Both the position numbers and the translations under genes were made by a program. DNA of 64,000 nt from Luteolibacter sp. Y139. GTDB taxonomy: Bacteria > Verrucomicrobiota > Verrucomicrobiia > Verrucomicrobiales > Akkermansiaceae. Every line of letters begins with the position of its first letter. The first letter of the stretch is position 1. Positions 10,384 to 18,272 of the stretch are shown here, piece after piece. The notes under the pieces were generated by a model that had not been told where the DNA came from, ran no database searches, and worked only from the letters and a program-made list of their open reading frames with translations. Location of the stretch: the NCBI RefSeq assembly GCF_038066715.1, contig NZ_JBBUKT010000001.1, forward strand, positions 992,001 through 1,056,000, read 5' to 3'.

Positions 10384-10953
10384 ATGCCCTCCCCCGAAGA
10401 AACCTTATGGAATGCCGCTTGGGACGGCGATCTTCTCGCAATCCAGGAATGCCTTCAAAAAGGCGCTGCGATCAGTGGCCGCAGCTTCAACAGCAGCAGC
10501 CCGCTCGAAGCCGCTGCCTACAATGGCCAAGCCGCAGCCTGCGACCTTCTTCTGGAAGCTGGCGCTGACCCCGATGCAACGGCAGCTCCAAGCGGTGAGA
10601 CCGTCCTGCATCAGGTGATCACGAAGGCCGGCAGTCCGCAACGCACTCGCATCGTCAAGGCTTTGATCGCCGCGGGAGCCGATGTGAACCGGCAAACAGT
10701 CCCTGGCGTTGCGACACTCTGCTTCGCCCGCGACATCCGCGCTCGCGGCGAGACCGCTCTTCACCGCGCCGCCGCCTACGGTGATGTGGACATGATCACC
10801 GCCTTGATTGCCGCCGGTGCGGACAAAAGCACCAGAGACACCAACGGCGACTCGCCCCTTACCTGGGCGAGCTGGCACCTGCGCGACAACACCATCCTCC
10901 GCAGCCTGCTCTTCGGTGAATTCGAGGGATCGATCCCGGAGCACTGCGCTTGA
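10384..10953 (+). CDS. Ankyrin-repeat protein
   Basis: A 189-residue protein with no signal peptide, probably cytoplasmic. Four to five ankyrin repeats are visible: ETLWNAAWDGDLLAIQECLQ, PLEAAAYNGQAAACDLLLEAG, TRIVKALIAAGADVN, GETALHRAAAYGDVDMITA followed by LIAAGADKSTRDTNGDSP. Ankyrin repeats bind partner proteins, and no partner or catalytic domain is attached. It stands alone between the propeller gene and an SDR gene on the same strand, with about 150 and 54 bases of spacing. The function is unknown. Confidence 0.8.
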   Translation: MPSPEETLWNAAWDGDLLAIQECLQKGAAISGRSFNSSSPLEAAAYNGQAAACDLLLEAGADPDATAAPSGETVLHQVITKAGSPQRTRIVKALIAAGADVNRQTVPGVATLCFARDIRARGETALHRAAAYGDVDMITALIAAGADKSTRDTNGDSPLTWASWHLRDNTILRSLLFGEFEGSIPEHCA

Positions 10954-11007
10954 TACGGGATCGCTTGCTCCACACCTCTGGGCGCGCATAGCCTTGCGCC
11001 TAGCCCC

Positions 11008-11826
11008 ATGCCCCATCTCCTTCTCTGCGGTCACGGCTACCTCGGCCAAGCAATCTCTCGCGACTTCCTTGCAGCGGGATGGGAAGTCACGGCGCTTTCC
11101 AGATCCGGCGACGATGGCAGCCTGGCCTGCGACCTTTCCTCAGCAGAGGACGTCTCCTCCTTGAATGTGCAGCCGGACTTCATCGTCCACTGCGCCTCGT
11201 CCGGCCGTGGCGGCCCGGAAGCCTATCGCGCCGTTTACCTCGGTGGCTGCCGACACTTGTTAGACCGCTTCCCCGGCGTCCCTCTCCTCTTCACCTCCAG
11301 CACTTCCGTCTACGCCCAGGTCGATGGCTCGGAAGTCACCGAGGAAAGCCCCGCCGAGCCCGATCGCGAAACCGGCAAGACCCTTCGCGAAACCGAAGAC
11401 CTCGTGCTCTCCCGCGGTGGCATCGTCGCGCGACTCTCCGGCATCTATGGCCCGCAGCGCAGCGTCATCCTGAAAAAGTTCCTCTCCGGCGAAGCGGTGA
11501 TCGAGGAAGATGGACGACGCTATCTGAATCAAATCTACCGCGACGACGCCTCCGCCGCGATCCTCTGCATTTCTTCTCACCTCTCCACCCATCGCTCCCA
11601 ACTCTTCAACCTCTCCGACTCTCGTTCGCTCACCCAGCGCGAGTGCTACGAGAGTCTTAGTAGCATCTTCTCCCGGCCTCTTCCTCCCACCGGCCCCCGT
11701 GACCCCGATCGCAAGCGCGGCTGGACCCACAAGCGCGTCTCAAATGCCAAGCTCCGCTCCCTCGGCTGGGAACCTCGCTTCCCCTCATTCCTCGACGCCG
11801 TCATTGCGATCGCCCCCACGCTGTGA
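11008..11826 (+). CDS. NAD(P)-dependent SDR/epimerase-type protein
   Basis: A 272-residue extended/atypical short-chain dehydrogenase-reductase. The Rossmann motif is at the N-terminus (CGHGYLGQAI, a GxGxxG variant). LLFTSSTSVYAQ and ARLSGIYGPQRS match the SxxxY and IYGP segments of the NAD-epimerase group and of YeeZ-like proteins. The usual YxxxK pair is not clean: the Tyr of SVYA is present but no Lys follows four residues later. It may therefore bind a nucleotide-linked substrate without standard SDR chemistry. No sugar-nucleotide genes lie nearby to suggest a pathway. Confidence 0.75.
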   Translation: MPHLLLCGHGYLGQAISRDFLAAGWEVTALSRSGDDGSLACDLSSAEDVSSLNVQPDFIVHCASSGRGGPEAYRAVYLGGCRHLLDRFPGVPLLFTSSTSVYAQVDGSEVTEESPAEPDRETGKTLRETEDLVLSRGGIVARLSGIYGPQRSVILKKFLSGEAVIEEDGRRYLNQIYRDDASAAILCISSHLSTHRSQLFNLSDSRSLTQRECYESLSSIFSRPLPPTGPRDPDRKRGWTHKRVSNAKLRSLGWEPRFPSFLDAVIAIAPTL

Positions 11827-11854
11827 GGCCGGCCTCCGTGGAAGAGACCGGCCC
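11827..11854. terminator. GC hairpin between converging genes
   Basis: GGCCGG at 11827-11832 pairs with CCGGCC at 11848-11853, with a further CTC/GAG pairing inside, just after the SDR stop codon and before the converging lipoprotein gene. No clear U-run follows, so it is only a possible terminator. Confidence 0.35.
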
Positions 11855-11892
11855 CTGCTCTGTCATGGCACTCCACCGCAGGTGCACTCGCA

Positions 11893-12324
11893 TCAGCGGA
11901 TGAAGCCGAGTCCGGAAACGCGCTCCTTACCGTCGCGCTCCGTCACGGTGATGGTCACGGTGCCGCCGTTGGAATCCGCGGCCACTTCCGTTTTGAGATC
12001 GTCATGATGGGAAACCCGCCAATTCGCGAACTGGTCGGGAGTGCCACCGGCTTGGCGGAACGAAGCGGCAAACTGGGTGACGAAAGCCTCCTCAAATTTC
12101 GCTTTCTCCGTTTCCGAAGGAATCAGCACATACGCCGCCCCCACATTCTGTCCCATCGCTTCCAAGGTCCCCCAATCAATCGCCGAACGGGCCTTGGCAT
12201 CGCCGCGAGCCAGCGCTTCGAAGGTATTCTTGGCAAAAGACATGTCGGCTTTGCTTTCCACCTTCTCACACTGTGTGAAGACGAAGGGCATGACGATGGC
12301 GAGGGGAATTGCTAGAACTCTCAT
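11893..12324 (-). CDS. Putative small lipoprotein of unknown function
   Basis: 143 residues from the ATG at 12324, which begins MRVLAIPLAIVMPFVFTQC, a signal peptide ending in a lipobox-like FTQC. The remainder is a soluble domain of about 120 residues (FAKNTFEALARGDAKARSAI, EAFVTQFAASFRQAG) whose first part resembles domains that accumulate 'gene dose' type DUFs in PVC exported proteins. I do not recognise the family. An in-frame ATG at 12333 is an alternative start. It converges with the SDR gene and is divergent from the YiiX-like hydrolase. Confidence 0.6.
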   Translation of the reverse strand: MRVLAIPLAIVMPFVFTQCEKVESKADMSFAKNTFEALARGDAKARSAIDWGTLEAMGQNVGAAYVLIPSETEKAKFEEAFVTQFAASFRQAGGTPDQFANWRVSHHDDLKTEVAADSNGGTVTITVTERDGKERVSGLGFIR

Positions 12325-12537
12325 GGTAATCATGGGTTGTTTCGGGAAGCCGCCTTGGGCCTCCTCGCCAACGTTTTCGCACATGGCGAACCACTTTCCT
12401 CCTCACTCATTTTCAACGCCTTGGGCGATTCGGGCGCTGTTCAAATCGTGCAAACCGCATCCACCGACAGGCAAAACCCTCCTTTCCATCTCCATCTGAC
12501 TTGGCGAGATGCATCACCGCGGTCATCGTGTTGGCAT

Positions 12538-13161
12538 ATGCTCCGGCTCCTCTACGTCTTGGTTCTCGCATTCGCTTCCTGTGGCACCGGCGGCAAATCC
12601 AAGAAAAGCGCCACCTACCAGCCGGCCGAAGGTGACATCCTCTTCCAATCCTTGCCGAATCCCGCAGGCATGGATCTGGTCGATGCCATCGAAGGCTCGA
12701 CCAACTCCCCCTATTCGCACTGCGGCATGGTCTTCCAAGAAGAAGGATCGTGGAAAGTCATGGAGGCCATCGGGCCGGTGAAGATCACCCCGCTAACAGA
12801 ATACGTCTCCCGTGGCCGCGGCGGAAAAGTCTGGGCGTATCGCCTCGACGAATCAAACCGCAAGCACGTGCCCGCAGCCCTCGCCGCCATGCGCAGGGAC
12901 CTAGGCAAACCCTACGACCCCCACTACCGCTTCGACGACGAGGCCATCTATTGTTCCGAGCTCATCTGGCGCGGATGGAAAGCTGCCACTGGCAAGGAAC
13001 TCGGCGAAACCGTCATCCTCGGCAGCTTGAATTGGAAACCCTACAAGCCAGTGATCGAGGCAATCGAGGGTCAAGGACACTTGCCCCTCGATCGTGAGAT
13101 GATCACCCCGCGCGACCTCGCCAAGGCCAAGGAGCTGACCCTCGTGTTCTCGGCGGACTGA
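12538..13161 (+). CDS. YiiX-like permuted papain-fold cysteine hydrolase, lipoprotein
   Basis: 207 residues from the ATG at 12538, giving signal MLRLLYVLVLAFASC with lipobox FASC. The domain matches YiiX/YebB-like permuted NlpC/P60 enzymes. The catalytic His side is in SPYSHCGMVF and the Cys in DEAIYCSELIWRGW, in the circularly permuted order (His before Cys). Such enzymes act as amidases or esterases on lipids or peptides, and the substrate here is unknown. The frame is open 200 bases further upstream, but that extension has no coding character and lacks the signal peptide. It converges with a conventional NlpC/P60 gene two bases downstream. Confidence 0.75.
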   Translation: MLRLLYVLVLAFASCGTGGKSKKSATYQPAEGDILFQSLPNPAGMDLVDAIEGSTNSPYSHCGMVFQEEGSWKVMEAIGPVKITPLTEYVSRGRGGKVWAYRLDESNRKHVPAALAAMRRDLGKPYDPHYRFDDEAIYCSELIWRGWKAATGKELGETVILGSLNWKPYKPVIEAIEGQGHLPLDREMITPRDLAKAKELTLVFSAD

Positions 13162-13164
13162 CGG

Positions 13165-13869
13165 TCACTCAAGAGCCGTCCAGCGATGGATCGAGACGAT
13201 CGAACGGAACCACGGGTTATCGACCTGATCCGGCCGCCCCGTGATCACCTTGCCGGGTCCCGGATCAGCCTGGATCCAATCGCCGCCGCCGAGGTGGATC
13301 ATCACGTGATTACCACCGCGAGTCACGGCGAGGTCTCCCGGCTGCATCAATGCTGGATCCAGTTCCCATAAGGGACCGGCGATACCGACCGGACGGGTGA
13401 AGCCACGATAGCCCTCCTTCATCGCCAAGGCACTGGTGTCATACCACCACTGCTCGATCCACATCCGGGCAGCGCGTCCATTGCCGCGGATTGCCTGATC
13501 AAGCAAAGCATCCCGCAAGGCCCGCCTCGGCAAGCCGGAGCAATCGATGCCGCGACCACCTTCGCCACCCCACACATAACGCGTCCCTACGAAGCCACGC
13601 ATCGATGCCAAATAGCGCTCTGTCAGCCTGCCACGATCCAGTTCCCGTCCCGGCATCACAAACGGCAACGCCACCAGCAAAGGAAGACACAGCAACGCGA
13701 GCCGCCACTTCTTCCGATCCCACGCCAGCATCAGCAAGCCCACCCACACCGCCACCACCATCACCGGCAAGCCATAGCGCAGCCAACCATTGTGCAGCGG
13801 CTGCCAAAGCAAGTAAGCCGCCAAGGCACCGGCATAAAGAACCAGCCTGCTGGAGAACTTCCGTGACAT
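13165..13869 (-). CDS. Membrane-anchored NlpC/P60 peptidase-like protein
   Basis: 234 residues. Residues 10-70 hold two to three hydrophobic segments (LVLYAGALAAYLLW, YGLPVMVVAVWVGLLMLAW, LALLCLPLLVALPFV). A C-terminal NlpC/P60 domain follows, with the catalytic Cys in GRGIDCSGL near residue 110 and the His in GGNHVMIHLGGG near residue 188. The family cleaves peptidoglycan peptides, so a cell-wall role outside the inner membrane is likely. Residues between Cys and His are longer than in minimal NlpC domains. It faces the YiiX-like gene tail to tail. Confidence 0.75.
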   Translation of the reverse strand: MSRKFSSRLVLYAGALAAYLLWQPLHNGWLRYGLPVMVVAVWVGLLMLAWDRKKWRLALLCLPLLVALPFVMPGRELDRGRLTERYLASMRGFVGTRYVWGGEGGRGIDCSGLPRRALRDALLDQAIRGNGRAARMWIEQWWYDTSALAMKEGYRGFTRPVGIAGPLWELDPALMQPGDLAVTRGGNHVMIHLGGGDWIQADPGPGKVITGRPDQVDNPWFRSIVSIHRWTALE

Positions 13870-14017
13870 CCCGGCAGCATCATATGGGCACGCCAGCTCG
13901 CTCCAGACTCATCCGAAGCTTCACCGAGAATTCACCGCGGCTCCATTCAGGCCCCAGCCGGGATGGTGTTTCAAATCGCTGGCTTGATCCACGCGGGATT
14001 CGTGGCAGTCTTCTCTT

Positions 14018-14245
14018 GTGAATCCCCGACTTCAGATCAGCCCAACGGTTTGTCACGGCAAGCCCGTGATCAGGGGCACACGTGTCCTCGTGTCGACCAT
14101 TCTGGGCGCTCTAAGCGGCGGCGATTCCATTGAGGTGGTCCTTGAAGACTACCCTTCGATCACTGCAGAAGACATCGCTGCTGCTCTTGAGTTTGCCAGC
14201 CGGCTCTCTGACTATCAGATGTCGGGCTACGAAGCAGTCGCATGA
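14018..14245 (+). CDS. DUF433 antitoxin-like protein
   Basis: 75 residues from a GTG start (VNPRLQISP). The DUF433 signature is present: NPxxCHGKPVIRGTRV and a C-terminal helix-turn-helix-like part (YPSITAEDIAAALEFA). DUF433 proteins commonly precede DUF5615 PIN-like proteins and are thought to be antitoxins. Here the stop overlaps the start of the next gene by four bases, the usual organisation for a coupled toxin-antitoxin pair. Confidence 0.8.
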   Translation: MNPRLQISPTVCHGKPVIRGTRVLVSTILGALSGGDSIEVVLEDYPSITAEDIAAALEFASRLSDYQMSGYEAVA

Positions 14246-14604
14246 GGTTTCTCCTCGACGAGAATTTTCCGAAAGCGGCTGCGAGCTTTCTGGAAGAAGC
14301 GGGCCACGAGGTTTTCGACTTTCGGGGAACTGCCGAGGAAGGAATCGAAGATTCGTCGGTCTTCGTCAAAGCTCAGGCCTACGGCGCGGTACTGCTGACA
14401 ACTGACCGCGACTTCTTCCACACCATTCCCCACCTGTTCGATACGCATGCTGGAGTCGTGGTGATCGCCCTCAGGCAGCCGAACCGGAACGCAATATTAT
14501 CCCGATTGAAGTGGCTGCTTGCACGGATCGAAGAAGGTTCGTTCGAGAACCGGTGCTTCCAACTCCGCGACTCCACGTGGATCGCGTTTCCTCCCTTGCC
14601 CTGA
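14242..14604 (+). CDS. DUF5615 PIN-like putative toxin
   Basis: 120 residues starting MRFLLDENFP, the Mut7-C/DUF5615 PIN-like signature. Further acidic positions in the fold are visible at LLTTDRDFFH. PIN-like proteins of this type are predicted metal-dependent ribonucleases and pair with DUF433 proteins. Translation is probably coupled to the upstream DUF433 gene by the four-base overlap. Toxicity has not been shown for this pair; the assignment is by family and context. Confidence 0.8.
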   Translation: MRFLLDENFPKAAASFLEEAGHEVFDFRGTAEEGIEDSSVFVKAQAYGAVLLTTDRDFFHTIPHLFDTHAGVVVIALRQPNRNAILSRLKWLLARIEEGSFENRCFQLRDSTWIAFPPLP

Positions 14605-14631
14605 GTTGCTCAATCCAAGGAACCGCTCCCG

Positions 14632-15363
14632 TCACCTCACCACCTTCGACTCATCCGTCGCCGGATCCCAAATCTTCACAAATCCATTCTGCGGCGACGA
14701 CGCCTGCCGAACGAGACCACTGGCGGACAAAGCCGACCGCGTCTTGATCGAGTAGCCGCAGCTTTGCAGCGACTGCGCGGTCCAGACGTTGCAAATACGA
14801 GGGAAGTAGTAGGAGTAATTCTTCGGGCAGCGGATCAGGCGGCCATTTCCCCAGCTTGAAGGAGCGATCGTTTCCGGAGTGCCATCCGCTCGCTTCGCTG
14901 CGCAGCCATTGAGGAAGGCCGCAAGCGCCGGCCCCGCCGAGCGAGGGACATCCGCAATCAAGACCTTCTGATGATGGCAGACCTGCTCCACCTTCCAATC
15001 GAAGGGAATGATCTCCATCACCGACGGCGATGGCGTACAAAGCGCGCGAAAGACCTGATAAGGATTCAACCAGCGCTCCTGCACGTAAGCGGTCTCCTCA
15101 CCCCAGCTCATGTTGACCCACTTGTGATCGCCGGTCTCATGCGGCTTCACATAGCCGCTCTCCACGAGCCACTTCAGATCGAAAACCAGGCCCGTGTGAA
15201 GGTTATCGGAGAGCAGGTAGATCGGCACCGTGTCCGCCGAAGCGGCGACCGGCATCGAACGCGTTTCGACACGCTGCCGCGAAACCTCCGGCACCGGCAA
15301 ATGCAGGGTGCAGGACGCCAGCAAAATCACCGGCAGCAGCGAGACGAAACGAAACAACGACAT
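14632..15363 (-). CDS. DUF2459 family lipoprotein
   Basis: 243 residues from the ATG at 15363. The signal peptide MSLFRFVSLLPVILLASC ends in lipobox LASC. The body matches DUF2459 proteins (IYLLSDNLHTGLVFDL, VNMSWGEETAYVQE, CNVWTAQSLQSCGY), an uncharacterised family with a conserved His and Cys that suggests a papain-like or permuted hydrolase fold. The frame is open 180 bases upstream, but that part has no homology-like content. It is the last gene of a minus-strand run with PpnP, tandem FKBP and DUF3817. Confidence 0.75.
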   Translation of the reverse strand: MSLFRFVSLLPVILLASCTLHLPVPEVSRQRVETRSMPVAASADTVPIYLLSDNLHTGLVFDLKWLVESGYVKPHETGDHKWVNMSWGEETAYVQERWLNPYQVFRALCTPSPSVMEIIPFDWKVEQVCHHQKVLIADVPRSAGPALAAFLNGCAAKRADGTPETIAPSSWGNGRLIRCPKNYSYYFPRICNVWTAQSLQSCGYSIKTRSALSASGLVRQASSPQNGFVKIWDPATDESKVVR

Positions 15364-15397
15364 GGCGGGCGCGGCATAGCCTCCCCGGCCGCCCGGA

Positions 15398-15730
15398 TCA
15401 AGGCGTGCCGAAGGAGCAGATGTATTCGCAAGGCTCGCCGGCCACGCGGATGGTGAAGCCGCTGTTGCCGGCCACGTCGAACGAGTTGCCAGCGGAAATC
15501 GTGAGCGTCTCGCTGGTGCCATCCAGCACCACCTCGCACGCACCCGCAGTGATCTCCATCACCTCCGGCTCGCCGGTGCCGAAGTGATATTCACCCGGGA
15601 AGATCACCCCGAGCGACTTCTTGCGGCCGTCTGCGAGGATCAGGGAGTGGGAGACGACCTTGCCGTCGAAATAGACGTTGGCCTTGGTCGAGACGGTGAC
15701 GTTGGCAAAAGAGGAAGGTTCCATGTTCAT
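15398..15730 (-). CDS. ppnP: Pyrimidine/purine nucleoside phosphorylase (DUF1255)
   Basis: 110 residues, the family's usual size. It begins MNMEPSSFANVTVSTKANVY, followed by YFDGKVVSHSLI and LGVIFPGEYHFGTGEPEVME, the PpnP cupin signature. PpnP phosphorolyses a broad range of nucleosides to ribose-1-phosphate and free base in the cytoplasm. The FKBP stop lies one base before this ATG (TGA-C-ATG), so the two are probably translated from one mRNA. A second ATG at 15724 is also possible. Confidence 0.9.
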   Translation of the reverse strand: MNMEPSSFANVTVSTKANVYFDGKVVSHSLILADGRKKSLGVIFPGEYHFGTGEPEVMEITAGACEVVLDGTSETLTISAGNSFDVAGNSGFTIRVAGEPCEYICSFGTP

Positions 15731-15731
15731 G

Positions 15732-16484
15732 TCAGAGAATATCGAGGAGCTCCACGTCGAAGACCAGCATGCCGGCAGGAGCTCCGGGAGGCGGATTGTT
15801 GCCGTAGGCGAGGTTCGCGGGGATCCAGAAGCGGCGCTTTTCACCGCCTACCATGAGCTGCACGCCTTCGGTCCAGCCGGGGATCACGCCATTGAGCGGA
15901 AAGTCGATCGATTCACCGCGGACGACCGAGCTATCGAAAAGCCTGCCGTCGGTGGTCCAGCCGGAGTAGTGCACTTCCACCCGGTCGGTCGCCTTCGGAT
16001 GGCGGCTGCCATTGCCGGGCGAGAGTACCTTGGAAGCAAGGCCGCTCGCGGTCTTGATCGCATCGGCCGGCGGCGCGGCCACGTCTTCCGGGACCGGCGG
16101 CGGCTCGGGAGCCTTCTTGATGTCGAAGAGCTCCACGTCGAACACCAGCATGCCCTTCGGCGCACCCGCACGCGGGTTTTCGCCGTAGGCAAGGTTGCCC
16201 GGAATCCAGAAGCGGCGCTTCTCACCGGTCACCATGAGCTGCAGGCCCTCGGTCCAGCCGGCGATCACGCCATCGAGCGGGAAGGAAATCGTTTTACCGC
16301 GGTCGACGGAGCTGTCGAACTGCCGGCCATCCGTCGTCCAGCCCGAGTAGTGGACCGTCACCGTGTCAGCCGGTCCCGGCTTTTCCGTGCCGGAGCCGGC
16401 TTGGAGGAGTTTCGAGGCCAAGCCCGTGGGGCTCGTGATGGCATCGGCGGGCGGGGCGGCTACGTCGGCAGGAGCGGCGGGCAT
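15732..16484 (-). CDS. Tandem-domain FKBP-type peptidyl-prolyl isomerase
   Basis: 250 residues from the ATG at 16484, with two nearly identical FKBP domains. Domain 1 (about 20-125) has VTVHYSGWTTDGRQFDSS, VIAGWTEGLQLM, GEKRRFWIPGNLAYG and MLVFDVELFDI. Domain 2 (about 145-250) repeats each motif with few changes. The active-site Tyr, Phe, Trp and Ile positions of FKBPs are visible in both. No signal peptide is seen, so it may be cytoplasmic. An upstream in-frame start at 16586 would overlap the DUF3817 gene by 68 bases and adds no signal. The close match of the two halves implies a recent internal duplication. Confidence 0.9.
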   Translation of the reverse strand: MPAAPADVAAPPADAITSPTGLASKLLQAGSGTEKPGPADTVTVHYSGWTTDGRQFDSSVDRGKTISFPLDGVIAGWTEGLQLMVTGEKRRFWIPGNLAYGENPRAGAPKGMLVFDVELFDIKKAPEPPPVPEDVAAPPADAIKTASGLASKVLSPGNGSRHPKATDRVEVHYSGWTTDGRLFDSSVVRGESIDFPLNGVIPGWTEGVQLMVGGEKRRFWIPANLAYGNNPPPGAPAGMLVFDVELLDIL

Positions 16485-16518
16485 GGCGGCCGGAGGGTTG
16501 GGCCGTAGCCCCTCCCTG

Positions 16519-16842
16519 TCAATCCACCGAATCCCCCGATTGTGTCGCAGTTTCGGCCAGACGGCGATCCATCCAAAACGGACCAAAAGGCACGATCGAC
16601 ATCACTCCGGCCAGCACGGCCTGCCGTTTGGTGAGCAGCCGGTCGCCCCACGCCTGGAAAATCAAATACAGCAGGAGCATAAAGAGCGCTCCGTGAATCG
16701 GGCCGAAGACCTTTACCCCAAGCGGCATGTCGGCGACGCGCTTCGCCACCGAGCACCCAATCAGAATCAGGAAGGACACCGCCTCCACCATCCCCACGAG
16801 ACGGATGCGGCCGATGGGATCGCGAAAATCGGGAGCACTCAT
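16519..16842 (-). CDS. DUF3817 integral membrane protein
   Basis: 107 residues from the ATG at 16842. Three hydrophobic segments and the family pattern are visible: GRIRLVGMVEAVSFLILIGC, GPIHGALFMLLLYLIF, AVLAGVMSIVPFGPFWMDRRL. DUF3817 proteins are small inner-membrane proteins of unknown role, and an E-x-x-S-F plus G-x-x-H-G pattern is typical. The frame is open to 17073, but the extra residues lack character and would overlap the FadL leader. It is first in the minus-strand run that continues into FKBP, PpnP and DUF2459. Confidence 0.8.
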   Translation of the reverse strand: MSAPDFRDPIGRIRLVGMVEAVSFLILIGCSVAKRVADMPLGVKVFGPIHGALFMLLLYLIFQAWGDRLLTKRQAVLAGVMSIVPFGPFWMDRRLAETATQSGDSVD

Positions 16843-17001
16843 GACGCGCCGAAGGGAGCAGCGGACGGACCAATGGTCAACTGCACGGCGGCACCAGACA
16901 TCGTCCGGCCCCTTGGAACTTATTGTCAGCCTTTCTTGTCTCCGGATGGCCCCCATGTTTAAAACTTGGGGGATCGTTGCAAAATACGTCCCGACCCTTC
17001 C

Positions 17002-18222
17002 ATGAAACACCGCATCGCTGTCTTCTCCCTGGCCCTGCTCGATTCCGCTCTTGGCGCTGGGTTCCAGCTTCAAGAGCGCTCCGCCGCCGGCCTCGGCCGG
17101 GCCTTCTCCGGTGAAGCGGCGATTGGCGATGACGCCACCGTGATCGCCTCGAACCCAGCGGGCATAGTCTTGTTAGAAGACGAATGGTCCTTCGCCATCG
17201 GCGCCAGCGGGATCTTCCCGGATGTGGAGGTCAATGGGACCTACTCCCCGCCAGCGCCCGCGCCACCAGGCACGGTGATTCCTGCCCCCGCGGGCAACGT
17301 CTCCGACGACGCCTACCTTCCCTACCTCTATCTCGCCAAGCGCCTCAACGACCACCTCAGCCTTGGCTTCGGCGCCTACACCACCTTCGGGCTCAAGTCC
17401 GACTACCCCCTCGCCTTCCCCGCTCGGACGGTCGCCGATTTCAGCGAGCTCGTTTCCATCAATCTCAATCCCTCACTCGCTTGGCGGATCAACGAGCAGT
17501 GGTCCGTCGGTGCCGGCTATGACGCACTCCACGGAGACGGTACCCTCATTTCGAGCTTCCCCGCGACCCAGCCTGCACTGGATTTAGCCGGTGACGACTG
17601 GGGACACGGCTACAACCTCGGCGTGCTGTTCGAGGCGACGGAAAGCACCCGCTTCGGCCTGCACTACCGCTCGAAGATCGATCTCGAACTGGAAGGCCGC
17701 GCCGTCTCCGCGATCCCGGCCTTCAATGGCCCGGCGACCCTCGCCGTCGAACTACCGGCGAGCGTGGAATTCAGCGCAGTTCACGATTTCGCCGACTGGT
17801 CCATCCACGGCGACATCATGTGGACCGACTGGAGCGCCTTCCAGCAACTCGCGCCACACATCGCCGGCGCGCCCGCCCAGCCGCCGGCCACCCAGGAGAA
17901 TTGGAAGGATTCATGGCGCTTCGCCGTCGGCACCACTTGGCGGGCCAGCGAGACATGGACCTTCCGCGCCGGCGTTGCCTACGACCACGCGCCGGTGAGC
18001 GATGCGAACCTCACGCTGCGCATCCCGGACGCCGACCGCCTCTGGCTCAGCGCCGGCTTCTCCTGGGAATTCTCGCCCTGCTGGACGCTCGACTTCGGCT
18101 ACACCCACATTTTCGCGGACGATGTCTTCATCACCGACGGCAGCGCTGCCACGGGCGTCTTCCAAGGCAAGGCCACCGGCAGCGGCGATGTCGTCTCGCT
18201 CGGCATTTCGGCAGGGTTCTGA
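17002..18222 (+). CDS. OmpP1/FadL-type outer-membrane transporter
   Basis: 406 residues from the ATG at 17002, signal peptide MKHRIAVFSLALLDSALGAG. FadL hallmarks are present: GFQLQERSAAGLGRAFSGEA and DDATVIASNPAGIVLL at the N-terminus (hatch), then alternating beta-strands ending DFGYTHIFADD and GDVVSLGISAGF with a terminal Phe. FadL barrels carry hydrophobic compounds such as long-chain fatty acids or aromatics across the outer membrane. It stands alone, so its substrate is not indicated. Confidence 0.9.
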   Translation: MKHRIAVFSLALLDSALGAGFQLQERSAAGLGRAFSGEAAIGDDATVIASNPAGIVLLEDEWSFAIGASGIFPDVEVNGTYSPPAPAPPGTVIPAPAGNVSDDAYLPYLYLAKRLNDHLSLGFGAYTTFGLKSDYPLAFPARTVADFSELVSINLNPSLAWRINEQWSVGAGYDALHGDGTLISSFPATQPALDLAGDDWGHGYNLGVLFEATESTRFGLHYRSKIDLELEGRAVSAIPAFNGPATLAVELPASVEFSAVHDFADWSIHGDIMWTDWSAFQQLAPHIAGAPAQPPATQENWKDSWRFAVGTTWRASETWTFRAGVAYDHAPVSDANLTLRIPDADRLWLSAGFSWEFSPCWTLDFGYTHIFADDVFITDGSAATGVFQGKATGSGDVVSLGISAGF

Positions 18223-18272
18223 CCGCTTTTGCCATCGCCATGCGAAGCTATAAGCCGTAGCCTCATCTTCGA

